Shown one piece after another: positions 1 through 12,500 of a stretch of 64,000 bases of DNA (its first letter is position 1; each line of letters opens with the position of its first letter). The stretch lies in the NCBI GenBank assembly GCA_034509925.1, contig CM067527.1, forward strand, positions 5,452,501-5,516,500. Reading direction: 5' to 3'. This DNA comes from Hirudinaria manillensis. Lineage: Eukaryota; Annelida; Clitellata; Hirudinida; Hirudinidae. The position numbers and the translations under genes were made by a program. Below the pieces are notes generated by a model. That model saw nothing but the letters and a program-made list of their open reading frames with translations. It made no database searches and was not told the DNA's origin.

Positions 1-237
1 CCAATGCAGTTAATAGTGGAAGAGATTGTGAAGGTAATACAAATGGAACATACAAAATTATACAATTCCTGTTAAAATGTCTGTTGCTTTAAGGTGCCAC
101 AGAAGAATTGCAGGCATGCAACTGAATGTATGGCCTTTGCAGTTTGTTTAACAAGACATTTGAAATAATTATAAAAAGAACCAATTGCAAGTCCTGTTCA
201 ATATAGTACATAAAATGCGTATTGCAAAACTCAATCT

Positions 238-1149
238 CTAGCTGAAAATGCCAAAGATTAGACCCAAGCAAAAGGATCCAGACAGGTAAATGTGGTTCCT
301 ACTGTGATATTTCATCTGCAACATACAAACATCAGCTTATGTAATTCAATAGAAATCAAATAAACAAATTCCAATACGGTATTGGCGATACCTTTTCGAT
401 CAAAGATGGAAGCTTTTTCGAGAAATCTTGCTTCACTTTCTTTTGAGTTTGAGTTACTTTTGCTTGAATGGCTTTCCAGTTAATTTGAACCAATCCTTGA
501 CTCTGAGCCAACTGTTAAGAAATGAATAATCTACAAATCATTCTTCAAATGCTGAAAACATGACAATAATGTTACGAAATTCAATGAATGGCTCAATAAT
601 AGCTTATTAAAAAAGTAACAATCTGACTTATACATTACAAAAAAAATAGAATTGCTTTAAATAAATAAGATTCTCTGGCTTTACATGCAGCCACCGATAA
701 AGGAGCAAATGTTTTTGAATATTCGAAATACCCATAAGCCAACCATAACTGTAAATAAGAACCTGCAACATAATTATACTTCCTCCAACTGCAACAAGAA
801 CAATTCTTCCAATCTTTCCTGCCACATACCCAGTAAGCCTGGTGATAGAATTTTTTAAATAATAATTTGAAATTATTGGGATAATAGAATCGAAGTCTGC
901 TAACCATCCTGAAATGCCACCTACTACTATTTGCTTAGTTGGTGAGGATGAGCATATATCACCCCAAACATTCTCTATGATAGCAGGATTATCAGGACAC
1001 AACATATGTACAGTCCTCGTCACTAGACTTAAATCTATATCGACGTCTGGTTTGTCAACCTGTACATCCTCCTCCTTTTGGTCTGCAAACACACAAATAT
1101 ATAATAAACGTTAATAAATTAACATTTCTAAAGTCTTGCCTGAGGTCAT
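238..1149 (-). CDS. FUNDC1: FUN14 domain-containing protein (FUNDC1/2-like)
   Basis: FUN14 proteins are outer mitochondrial membrane proteins; FUNDC1 is a hypoxia-linked mitophagy receptor that binds LC3. Five exons read on the minus strand: 1149-1140, 1082-905, 838-763, 511-392 and 315-238, giving about 153 residues with all phases consistent. The FUN14 core is clear: GGISGW, then GYVAGKIGR, then AVGGS followed by a hydrophobic segment, then the amphipathic QINWKAIQ, and a C-terminal LSGSFCLGLIFG segment that matches the last FUN14 helix. The first intron starts with GC (1139-1138, context CAG/GCAAGA), a normal GC-AG type. The start is uncertain: the ATG at 1149 is the first in this frame, but the frame stays open upstream to an acceptor-like site near 1195, so an earlier coding exon is possible. 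No LC3-interacting motif can be assigned, because the N-terminus is not fixed. FUNDC1 and FUNDC2 cannot be told apart here. Confidence 0.85.
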
Positions 1150-1195
1150 CTGGCCTGTATACAGAGATGGAGTTTCAGCCGAATATATAACGTCT

Positions 1196-2857
1196 GAAAA
1201 ATAAAAAAATCATAAGAAATAAATCATACAAAAATATATATTCTTCGCAAAATGGGCAATCCATTGAAGTTAAACGGTTAAATCTCACAATCAAATTTAG
1301 ATATATCCAATAAAGGAAAAACCATAACCTTACGGGCTGTTCCTCCAATATAAATTACTTCGGTGAGAGACAAGATAAACACAAATAGATTTGGTATTCC
1401 AAAAGTATTTAATAATAAATAACTTAAAAAGTTATTCACACTTTAGAAAATAATTTTTAACACAATTTTTACACGATTTTAATGATACTAAAATTATTTT
1501 GGCAGAGAAATAATCTCATGAAATTTTTTTATGTATATTTGATGACATAAAAATTTTCAGAAACAATGGGGTATGAGAGGAAGCAGCTGAGTTAGTCTGA
1601 GTTGGAGGTAATAAAGTCATCCATCTGCATTTCAACTTCCAAGGCTACTATGTTAATGAGGAAGGAAATATTAAAAATTGCAGGGACAAGAGAGAATAAA
1701 TCCGCCTTAGGATTGGGCTACTTGAGACCCTTTTTTTGTTTCTCGTTAAACCGGGGGTAGGCAAAACAGTTTGCCATTAGGACATTTCAGTATTTTGAGA
1801 AGGCACGCCAGGCCGAATTGCTAATCAACTGGTATGAGGGGAAGATGGGATTGTCGTATGCTGGAGTTATTGTCGATATAGTGCAGCAGCTCTAGGCAAC
1901 ATCCAATAACAAAATGTCGGAAGACACCAATTTAGATTTCAAAGCTTGACAACTTATATTTATTCAGCGAAACCTAATGATAAACTTTGACAACGGAAGC
2001 CTTCATATATTATTACATCTGGGGCAATTTAACCAGCAAATAACTTAAGAATTAATATTTTATTGAAGAATTGATGAAAGTGCCAATTGTTTTTATTCCA
2101 CAGCCTGGATTGTCGCTGCCATTAACATTAAGATTACTTCAAATACTTGGATCCCACTTCTAGTGCAAGAGATTATGTTTTAAAAATTTATTTCTTAAAA
2201 ACTACAAAAATTACATGTATGGAAGTCTTGCGTCCGTTATTTTGGACCAGCAAAACATCAATTTGCTTTTTCCGGGAGTGCTTTGTGCTTCATCATGTCA
2301 GTACTGAAAAATATTTTTGGGAAATTTAAATATTTCTTAAACATAAGCAATTTCAAGGATGCCTTATGATAACATAATATTCTATTAAATAAACATTATT
2401 TGTTAAAAGCAAATATGCAGTATCTTTGAGCATTTGTACATGAATGTGTTTGTTGACCAGTTTGCCCAGCCAGTAGTGAAATTAATGATCTTTTCAACAG
2501 TACATGAGCTCAATTTATATGTCAGATTGAAATGATGATGCATTATTATAACTAACACATCATAATCATTATCATTGTTAATGATGATATGATTGCACCA
2601 ACAAGTGCTCACCTTTCACTTAAAGCATGCATGGCGTTCATTTCTAAGCTATTTATTGCTATGTCTTTATCGCAACCAATAGTCATAATTTTTCCAAGTT
2701 GTACGTGATTACAACTGACTTTTTTCTTTAACAACTAATTAGTACATAAAATACTACGAGATCAAATAAAAATATAAATGAAAATATTTTTTTTAAAAGA
2801 AAAATTCATAAAATTTTCAGACTTTAATCTATCTTAATAACTGCTTAGAATCGAAAC
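1196..2857. other. Intergenic, no assigned gene
   Basis: AT-rich DNA between the divergent FUN14 and dispanin genes. One coding-like stretch on the plus strand, 1761-1895, is preceded by a possible acceptor (TAG at 1758-1760) and encodes 44 residues rich in charged and hydrophobic positions before a stop. I do not recognise the product and see no partner exon. An acceptor-like TTTTCAG near 2820 lies just upstream of the dispanin start, suggesting a 5' UTR exon. Confidence 0.5.
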
Positions 2858-3476
2858 ATGACGGATGCAAACATCTCAGAACTCGTGCTCAATCCTCAAC
2901 CACTTATGAAACAACCCAACAAATATGCCGCTCAAACTATGCATATGGTTCAACCAGTTGCCAATCAATCATTTTATGCGCAAAGTGGATTACACGTGAA
3001 CTTCGCCGGAGCCATATTGTTGTCTTGTTTCGTCTACTGGTGTTGTGGAGCTGTCTTTGGACTTATTGCTTTCATATTAGCTCGTAAGTTGCTTTAAATT
3101 ACACCTATTACTTAATTTAAATTGACATTGATCTCAATAGCTATTGCCAATATCATAATTTTGACTTTTGATTGGAATAGATGTTATTCAACTAGTTGAA
3201 TCATCTTTTAATTAATTACTTTTATCATCTTAGTATTCAATAATAATTTAGTAATTAATACTTGATAAAGTACCAAAATCATTTACAATAAAAATCTTTG
3301 AAACAGTGGTGGGTCAGTCCTCAGCTTCCAATGGCGACGTTCAATCTGCAAGACCCTTGTTGATCAGTTCTTATGTCATGTCGGCTATTGGCATCGTATC
3401 TGGCATCATTTTGATCGTCATTCTTTCTCTTTTTATTGGCTTTGCTGCCGAAGTATGCTCTCCTGATAATTGTTGA
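2858..3476 (+). CDS. Dispanin/CD225-like two-TM protein, copy A
   Basis: Two exons, 2858-3083 and 3307-3476, give about 131 residues. A hydrophilic N-terminus of about 50 residues precedes a first membrane segment with the double-cysteine pattern FVYWCCGAVFGLIAFI, a loop containing GDVQSARPL, and a second segment SSYVMSAIGIVSGIILIVI. That layout (IFITM-type intramembrane helix, short polar loop with a GD and a basic residue, then a TM helix ending near the C-terminus) is the CD225/dispanin fold, which includes IFITM proteins, PRRT and TMEM91-like proteins. The vicinal cysteines are likely palmitoylation sites by analogy. An acceptor-like CAG about 40 bases before the ATG suggests a 5' UTR intron. 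The intron splits the domain at the same place as in copy B. Function in this organism is unknown; an antiviral role should not be assumed outside vertebrate IFITMs. Confidence 0.72.
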
Positions 3477-4004
3477 TCGCTCAGACAAATTTTTCGTAAT
3501 TCTGATTTCGAGAAATTGTTTACGTTTTGTAAATTCTTCTGAAATAAAATGGATGTTCTTTTTGTTTTGAGATTTCGTTGAGTTGGATGAGATGAGAGCA
3601 ATTAATTACAAGGATGTCCAGCGCAATGACTTCATTTTTTCCTCAGTTACCATCCATTAAGGAGATTCGTGAGATTTTGTCGTTTATTTCTTTAATAATT
3701 CAACTAAAATTATGTTGAAAATTTTATTCGAAAGAAATAAATTTATCGAGGTTTATTTGCAACATTTTATTGTCCAAAATTCAACGGGGTTGCAGATTTC
3801 ATACAAATATTAATTAGATACATATTTATAACAATTAAAATATTTATTTTGTTCAAGATTTGTTAAAAACAAAAGATTGTTGACAAAAAGATTGAGGTAC
3901 TTTGACAAGGTGTATTTATGCGCATGAAATAGTAGACCGCATTACATATACCTGGATCTATTACAGGTGTAACATGTTTTCGATTTAACAACGGGCAAGT
4001 AGCT

Positions 4005-5014
4005 ATGCAAAAGCAACAGCATCTAACCCTCGTGGGATATTCGGCGGCTCCCGTCAAGGGAGAAGGAATTCATGGCACGATTTCAACACAAAAAGTCGAT
4101 TTCAACATTCCTATAATCATCTCATGTTTCGTATATTGGTGCTTTTGCCCGGTATTGGGCTTAATCTCCTTTATCATTGCAGGTGAGTTAAATATTGCAA
4201 TGGTTTCATTGATGCAAAAGATGAGAATTATTGTCAGATTTGCCATTAAAATGTTGATTAATTTTTCAAAAGTAAGACTTCTTTCTAACTACAAGTGGTT
4301 CATCTCTTTTAGAAGGTACTTTCTAAGCATCTGCTTTTCTAATGGTACATGAGAATTAAACTTTTAACAACTTGCAACAAATAATTAATTAAATAAGTAT
4401 CTAATACATAAAAAAGAACGTAACATTTAGGCTCTATTCCCTGGGTAATGTTTACATTTTGATCTCTCAAAGTTGTATCATTATTTTGACCATAATATGT
4501 CAATTTCGAAAAAGTATATATAATATTTAATAAGGTATACATTATTTAATAAAATTTCAGTTGCTTTTGCATAGTCAGGATGATTTTCTTTAATATTATT
4601 CAATATTATGATTTTGATTTCTATCGTAATTAAATAATTAATAATGAAAGACATTTAAATGCATTTCTACAATAACAATGATAATAATAATGGTTGTTAA
4701 TATTATATAATGGTTATTATATAATTAGCATTATATAATAATAATAATGATAATAAGCCATTAATAATAAAGATGCTGTCCTTATAATAATGTCAGTGAT
4801 GATCCTATTTTCAGCCGTTGGAAAATGGGGGACATCTGATGGTTATTCAGAGAGATTACGAGCAGCTTCTTTGTACCTCAGCCTGGCAGGATATTTGTGC
4901 GGGGTCATCCTCATCAGTGTAATCTTGATCGTGGCCTTCGCCCACAGGGGAAGTGATATTTACGTCAGACCACCCGGAGAAGAGTCGGGAAAGTATTGGA
5001 TTTCCCAAGCATGA
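4005..5014 (+). CDS. Dispanin/CD225-like two-TM protein, copy B
   Basis: Two exons, 4005-4182 and 4815-5014, give about 125 residues. It shares layout and intron position with the gene just upstream: a polar N-terminus, the segment ISCFVYWCFCPVLGLISFII, a loop with SDGYSERLRAAS, a second TM segment LAGYLCGVILISVILIVAF, then a longer polar tail ending in SGKYWISQA. Copy A instead ends eight residues after its second segment. The two genes are 0.5 kb apart on the same strand, so a local tandem duplication is the simplest reading; sequence between them has diverged and only the membrane core is clearly alike. The ATG at 4005 follows a possible acceptor (TAG at 4000-4002), so 5' UTR splicing is likely here as well. 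CD225-family membership is less obvious than for copy A because the second helix is more divergent. Confidence 0.65.
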
Positions 5015-6561
5015 AAGACTAAAAAAAAACTCTCAACAATAATCCTTCGACAGCTTCAGCGATCGGTTTTTTTATAACTATATTTTATAAGGGTTGGGAA
5101 AGAAGAGGATAGGGCCTTGGCATCCCCGTGATGTATGAAGAACCAAATTTATAATAGAATCTCCCTGGCGAACATTCCATCCTCTCCAGGTCGATTATTA
5201 GTTTAGGCTCCAACGTGCCAAAGGTGCCTCTGAAGATTATTTTTAAACGGTTGAACCATAGTTCACATTTTTGTTTGATTTCGATCCTTTAACTGTTTTA
5301 TTTTGTTCACAAAACAAAAATTAACATACTTTTTTGCCTTTGTTGTATTATAATTTCGGATTATTGACCCTGTTTTTTGAAAGTGGGTCTTGATGTGAGT
5401 CATACTTAAAAATGGTTTCGAAGTTGTTGCTTAGAGGTCCAGGTATCTGGAAGTGAAGTAGCTGCAAGAGACACATTCACCTTCTCTGGTTCAATTTTAT
5501 TTATTTCAATCTCAAAAGGGGGATCAGTAGTATACATTTGTAAGAACAGTGTTAATTAATAACGCAAAGATATTTCGTACGACAATTTAAAACGTAAGAT
5601 GTCTACAAAGTAATAGAACAAGATTTATCCTGTGTCCAGATATCCTTCCTAGGATTATGCCTGCAAAAAAATGTTATAAATGATTTAATTAAATATACTG
5701 AAAATACTTACTATAATTGTATGACTACAATTGCAATCATTAAAAGAAGAAATGCATTACTTTAATTATTACATATATTAACTAAAGATTCAGACAGCTA
5801 TTCCGTTATAAAGAACTCTATTATCCTAAAACTTCATTGAAAGTCCTCAGAATACCAACCCAATCTGTTCATGTGTAACTTGAATTATATTTTTCCATAT
5901 TTAAACCCGCATATTCGCATGTGAGATATTGGACCGGTATGGAGTAAGGGGTAGGGGATCCAGGGGTTGAATTTGAGAGCCGAAGCAATGAAGGCTTTAT
6001 ATATCAATGTCAGTGAGGACTATTGCAATACCCCGAATGACGTTTTAGATTAATTATCAAGCATTTGTCGGAATATTTGTTTAAGATTACATATATATAA
6101 CGACTTCATTGAATATATCATTGAATATGCCATTGGATATATCGTTGAATATGTCATTGGATATATCGTTGAATGTATCATTGAATATGCCATTGGATAT
6201 ATCGTTGAATGTATCATTGAATATGCCCTTGGATATATCGTTGAATGTATCATTGAATATCTTCTGCAAAGTCCCACGAAAATGAAGACCAACAGTATCG
6301 TTATCATGGACGCAATTCTTGCACGTCTTGCTTGGAGTCCGCCACGCTGATGTTGTGGACGGCTGCAGGTTCTGCACGATTTTGTGCAGTTTTGTTTAAA
6401 TAAGTTATTATTCAGTGAATTTAATAGAATAAATGATCATCAATTCAATTCAGAATGCCGTGAGATAAACTGACGCATAATTGCTAGGATAGGATGAACT
6501 TTTTAATGTCTACGAGGGAAATGCTTGGAAATGGATTTATTGGCTCAAAATTAAACGAATT
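5015..6561. other. Intergenic between dispanin B and alpha2delta
   Basis: Contains the 3' flank of dispanin B, a 12-bp minisatellite at 6109-6260, and the promoter-proximal region of the alpha2delta gene. No other gene is supported. Confidence 0.5.
6109..6260. repeat. 12-bp minisatellite with 36-bp higher-order pattern
   Basis: About 12.7 copies of a 12-base unit of the form TTGAATATATCA. Variant units (TTGAATATGCCA, TTGGATATATCG) recur in order, giving a 36-base higher-order period. It lies about 300 bases upstream of the alpha2delta start. Because 12 is a multiple of 3, it keeps frames open on the minus strand, which creates spurious ORFs. Confidence 0.9.
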
Positions 6562-9500
6562 ATGAAGTGCCAGGCTGCCAGTTCTATTCTTGTATTCGCT
6601 CATCTTTTGTGGATTTGTCGTTGTCAGTTGAATTTAAACTTGAATGCGTGAGTTATTCCTTATTCTTTTCGCTAATAGATAATAGATTTAACATTTATTT
6701 CTTGCTCCATTATAGCGGATAATCCTATTACATAAAATATTAATAAATAAAATTTTATTCCTTCAAATCTTTTCTTTGCTTCAAAACATTGAGATCGAAT
6801 GTGATAAAAGAAATTGGAGAAATGATAAGGAGAAATTTAAAAGACTGATAGCGAATGAAATTTCATTTTTCATTTCAACACCCAGATTGAGTTTTGAACA
6901 TCATTTAAAACAAATAACCTCCTTTTTAAATGAAAATTACGCCTATTATGAATCAAGGGCACTGCTTTTACCATTATGCCATTTATCAACATTACACCTC
7001 TTACGACCACTATTTACAATGTCAATCAAGTACATTATGAAATCAACATTAATATCTTGTTACACTTATAATATAATATGCACAATATATACATTGTTAA
7101 TACAGACATTAGAAACATGTTTGAAGAATGAGATGGTATGAGTATATGCTGCACTACGACCACAATTCTTGAATAACTAAAAAATATTTAAAAAAAACAT
7201 TTCAAGTAATTGCAGACTATAAATGCGCAGTCATTTGATGTTCCAGTTAATAATATTATTATAGCAGGACTTTAAGATTTTACTTTTAAATGTTGGTTTA
7301 ATTGGTTAATTTCTTTAATTGGCACAGCATTCAGTATTGGGCAGACGAATTTGGGAAGAACATTCTCGAAAGAACATCAAAAGCCGCTGCTGTTCTGGAC
7401 ATAAGAACGGTCAAACATTCAAGTCATATTTGCTTCTTTCCATTGAAATTTCTTGTCATTTACGAACAAGCGGTTCGAGCGGTAAATCATTTTGAATCAG
7501 AAACTGAATTGAAAAGAGGGTCTTCTGCTGTGATGCAGACAACAATGCTGATGATGATGATGACGACGACGATGATTTTCATAACAGACAGTCGTCATTA
7601 TCATCAACAGCAGCAGCATTGTTGTGGAATCACGTAATAAATGTAAATAAATGTCTTAACCGCACACACAGATAAACAGCGCTCAAAATCAAAAGTCTTG
7701 TTCATGTTTTGCAACTTTTCCAGTCAACAATACTTAACTTCGTAACAGGATTATTTGCTGATGGACGTCAAAGTCAACAAAATCGATGGAAGCGAGATGT
7801 TGAATGAACTTAAGGGCAAGTTGGAACACATGCTGGGCAAGAAGGTCCAATCTGTCCACGTGAGATGATTATTTAGAAATTAAAACTAATTAATTCAGAA
7901 CTAGTTTCAATTAAATATTTAAATGATATTAACAATTCAATAATTTAATTTTATTAATCTGCTTCAATTCAGTTGAAATGGAAAGCGTGAAAAGCAATTA
8001 CTTGAGTATTCACTAGTGAATGGACTTTGTGTCGGACGCCTGCGTACAACGACCGTTGTGCAACGGGTTGCTGTCCTGCAATCGTGGACTTTAGGACTGC
8101 CTGTTATTCTATGCGATGATGACGATGACTTTGTGACGGCGACGACGATGATAATGATGATAATATGATTTACGACGATGATAATGATGATAATATGATT
8201 TACTCAGTTGTTCACTCGCGGATGAATTAATTCCCCTTCGGAAGAATTGTTCCATTTCGAGATGTCACAAATATACGTCAATGAAAGATTAAAAATTAAT
8301 AATCAGAATAATTCTTAAATATTTCTTTGTTTCTCTTAGCTTGGTTTGTATTCTACAAATCTATTTTAGTCGGTTTGTTGTAAATTTTTAATTAAGGATA
8401 TAATTTGTTATTATTACTTTATGGACGTTACGAGGGATATTCTGATATTTATTGAAAACATAAACACAATATTAGATCAGTGGGACCAACTAGTAACATG
8501 AAATAACTGTAATTATTACCATATTATTCATGAAGAAATTAAAATTAAATATTTATTTTCAGAATCTGGTCAGAGTCGCAGAAAAAGCATTCACAAGGCA
8601 CACGTTCGATAAACAGATACAAGTGATCCTATATTTGATTCTCATTTAAATTTCGACTTGTGTATTTATTGAGATTAATTATTCAAACTTAAAACCACAA
8701 AAATATAAATAACACTATTGAACTTTACTATTAGGCAGAATGAGGCTCTAAGGTTACGACAGTAGCACGAGTTTTGGACGGTTATCTGAAGGAATGCGGC
8801 ACATTATTATGGTTCAAATGTTTATTTATTTATACCATAATTATATTTTCACTTAGTAATATTTAAATAGATTTCTGGAGAAAAATGGACTAAAATAAAC
8901 AAAATTGAACGCGAATGAAAAGTCCATTTGACGTTGTTCAGAGGCATTTCAATGATTGAAGATTATTATGACAGCGGTCATAAAGTCTGTCTAGTATTAT
9001 AAAAGAATCCTTATTTAATAAGCGATTGCACAATTTTGTCGTGAAAGTTAATCTTAACAGACAAGGGATTAATGAAACCTCTTAGCTGCATGAAGGAAGG
9101 ACGAAAGCATTTAAATCATTTTTGGATAATTCAAGAGAAATGGTTCATCTCTGGAAAAGAGATGTTATCAGATTTAGGAGTTATTGATCCATAGAAGCAC
9201 GAATTACACATCGTGAAGATATTAAAGAAGAAATGAATTCTTTCACTTGAAGCTTCAGGGAAAGATGCTCTTCGATTGAATGGACGTAATCTGATCTTTT
9301 AGTCAGTCTGTGATATGCCAATAACTTCGGAGATGCGCATTTGAAGGTTTAGTAAGCAACAGCCTAAGCCTTTCTCGATCGATGCAGACAAATAGGTCCG
9401 ATTTAACGAACGGTGGTGAATTTTGTCTTTTTTTTTCTGCTCATGTAAATTTAATTTGTGAGGTCCATTAGGCTTTCAAATATTGGCTTGGTGCCGGAGA

Positions 9501-12500
9501 ACTACCCGTTCATATTTCAAATGAAAGTTTGGAAATGGATCCATCACTGTTTGAACTGTTACATTTAGTACGAAAGAAGAATTCATCAAAATATGTCGAA
9601 ACGTATAATATCTCCTACCTTTTTAAGGCGTAATTCCGAAGCGACAATGTTATCTTTCTTCCTTTAAGAAGATACTTTCTTCAACCACATCTCGAAAGTT
9701 CAAAAGCTACTCTTCCCATAGAAAAATTTCAATCATCCGATTGAAAATGTACCTGGATTGCTTAGAAATGGAATATTTTCCATTGTCATTTAATATTCTG
9801 GCTTTTCAGAAACTGGAAAAACTCTGAGCGAAACCTGGGAATAATTTGAAAGGCAATACCAGATTGAAAACCTATTCGTAAACGCACTTCAAAAGAGATG
9901 CGGTTGCGCACATTGTTAACTTTACTTTTTGTTTATAGTTTAAAATCTTCTTTTATCGGAAATAATAAAAAAAAAATATACTTTAAATCCACGTGGTGGC
10001 TCTAGGGTTTCAATTTTTTTTAACATTTTGCTTTTGATCATAAATTTTAAAAAGTTCTTGTCTATAATTTTTGAAACTGATGTCTTCTAACGGCTAATGA
10101 ACTTCTACGCATAATTGTAATAATTGATTTAGAACCCATACATAATAATAAACACATTTGTAATTAAAAAACCGTGATTGTCGTTTTCTTACATTTAGTA
10201 AGAGGGTGTTGTTAAAGACGCTTATTTGTACAATTTGATACCATTCGAAAAGGCAGGCAAAATTTTAACCGAAACAAGTCTCATTGTTTATAACTTAATT
10301 TTCGGAAATAGAAAACAATTTTAAAGGCCCATAAACATCGAGGTGGAAGTTGAAAGATAAAAACATTTTACAGTTTCGATACTACAATTCGAAGAAGTTG
10401 AACACGTCAGAATTCGAGCTCGTTCACGAAGAGCGCTTCAACAACATTCCAGTCAATCTGACACACAGCACAGTACACGTTCCCACGAACGTATACAACG
10501 AATGTAATCACAGGTTCTCTATTTGAAAATGATTTTTTTTAAAATCCAGCTACCGCTTGCAGCTGCCGTCATCCTCAACGGGGTGGCATGGAGTAATTCC
10601 CTCAACGCTGCCTTTGTCGAGAACCACTTAAATGACCCCACCCTTACCTGGCAATACTTCTGCAGTGCCAGCGGTTTCCTCAGGAGCTATCCAGGTATTT
10701 GTCGATTTATTTGACCTTCGATCTTTTCCTCACGGAAAGTTTCATTCAAGGTACAAAGTGGAGGACAAACCTTTATACCGATGAAACAGGTGTCGACACC
10801 TTTGACTGCAGGGTTCGCGACTGGTATAACCAAAAGAACCGAGTAAAATATTCGTAGCCGCCATAACAAAATAGATTGATTGCATGTTGAACAGGTATTT
10901 ACAAGCAGCTGCTTATCCAAAAGATTTGGTAGTTCTTTTGGACTCCTCGGGAAGCATGAGGGGTCTGAGGATTCAAATTGCGAGGGCAACCGTCGAAAAA
11001 CTTTTGGACACTTTGAACGATGACGACTTTTTCAATATCATTCAGGTTCATTAAAATTGCATTGGGAAATGTCAATTAATTATCTCAGCCAACTAATAAA
11101 TTACCTCATATAGTATTCAGACACTCCGAAATACATCAATTCCTGCTTTAATGGAACTTTGATCCAAGCAACTGACAGCAATAAAATCGTAGGTTTATAA
11201 ATTTTATTCATGCGTGTTGGAGAATTGATTTTCGAATTCCAACGCTTTCAGAAAGCCAAAGCAGCTTTGACGGAAGTGAAAACACAAGGGATTGCTCATT
11301 TGAATCTGGCTCTTATCGAAGCATTCGAACTTTTCACTAGTGTAAACACCATCCGTTCTTTAGCTTCTTCTACTTGATGCTTAAGCAATAAAATGTTGAC
11401 AGATGGAAGGATACAAGAGAGGAGCTATGTGCAACAAAGCCATCATGATCGTAACTGACGGTGCCGTCCAAAACTACGAAGAGGTTTTTGCAAAGTACAA
11501 CCCTCCGCGCAAAAATGTTCGATCGGTTTTTCTCTGAAGATATTCGTGCCAATAATTACATAGGATTACTTTATTAATTACATACATTGACGCATGGAAT
11601 AATTTGTTTATATTACTGAAGGCAATTCTAAAAGCAATTGTAGGGATAATAATGATAATACATTAATTAGTACCGATATGATTGTAATAGTTATTGCAAT
11701 CATAATAACAAAAGCAGCAATAATTATAATAAGAATAACATTAAATAATAATAATACGTTGTTGCTTTGGGCAGATAAGAGTATTCACTTATCTCATTGG
11801 TCGTGAAGTCGGGGATTCGAGAGATGTTCGATCGATGGCTTGCAAAAACAATGGTGAATCACTTCGTAATTCGTAAACAAATATTAATTTATAATATAAT
11901 AATTTATTTTAAAAAGTTAAATTAATTATTCACATTTAGACTGGCCGATTAAAATTAATTTGTTTAAAACTTTAATAAGAAATATATTTCTCGTTGAAAA
12001 ATCTTGCTTGGAAACAAGGTGTTGGCTGATTTGTTTGACACCCAACGATTTCTCAAACGTTCTCTGTTCTTCAAATAAGCAATCCTTTCTTTACTAGGCA
12101 GACCAATTCCTATTTTTATTTAACCGCTCTGAATATTCATGGATTGAATCAATGGAGCTAATGATTTCATTGCAGGAAGTTTCTCTCATATCACGAGTCT
12201 TGCAGACGTACACGAACACGTTCAAGTATGATGAACAATAAATATTAATTAGAAGAAATGTTAATTAATTAAATAAATTAACTTTTACCAGGAATACATT
12301 CACGTCATCAGTAGGCCAATGATTATCAGCAGGGCCAACCACACGAGTTGGACAAATGTCTATTCGGATAGTCACAGCCCAGTCAGATATCGAATCAATT
12401 TAATTTACATTTGATTTCATTTATAAATCTATATTTAAGTTTATATATTTAAGTATATATTGGAGTATTACCAAAATGCATTAGCAAATCGATCTTTCAA

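Noticed and set aside
6050-6377. Minus-strand repeat proteins (YSMIHSTIYPMA type)
   Set aside because: Produced by the 12-bp minisatellite; no start context, partner exons or family similarity.
7410-7637. Coding extension of the second alpha2delta exon ([12 protein letters not shown]...)
   Set aside because: Splicing 7409 to 7749 gives a gap-free match to alpha2delta-3, so this segment is intron.
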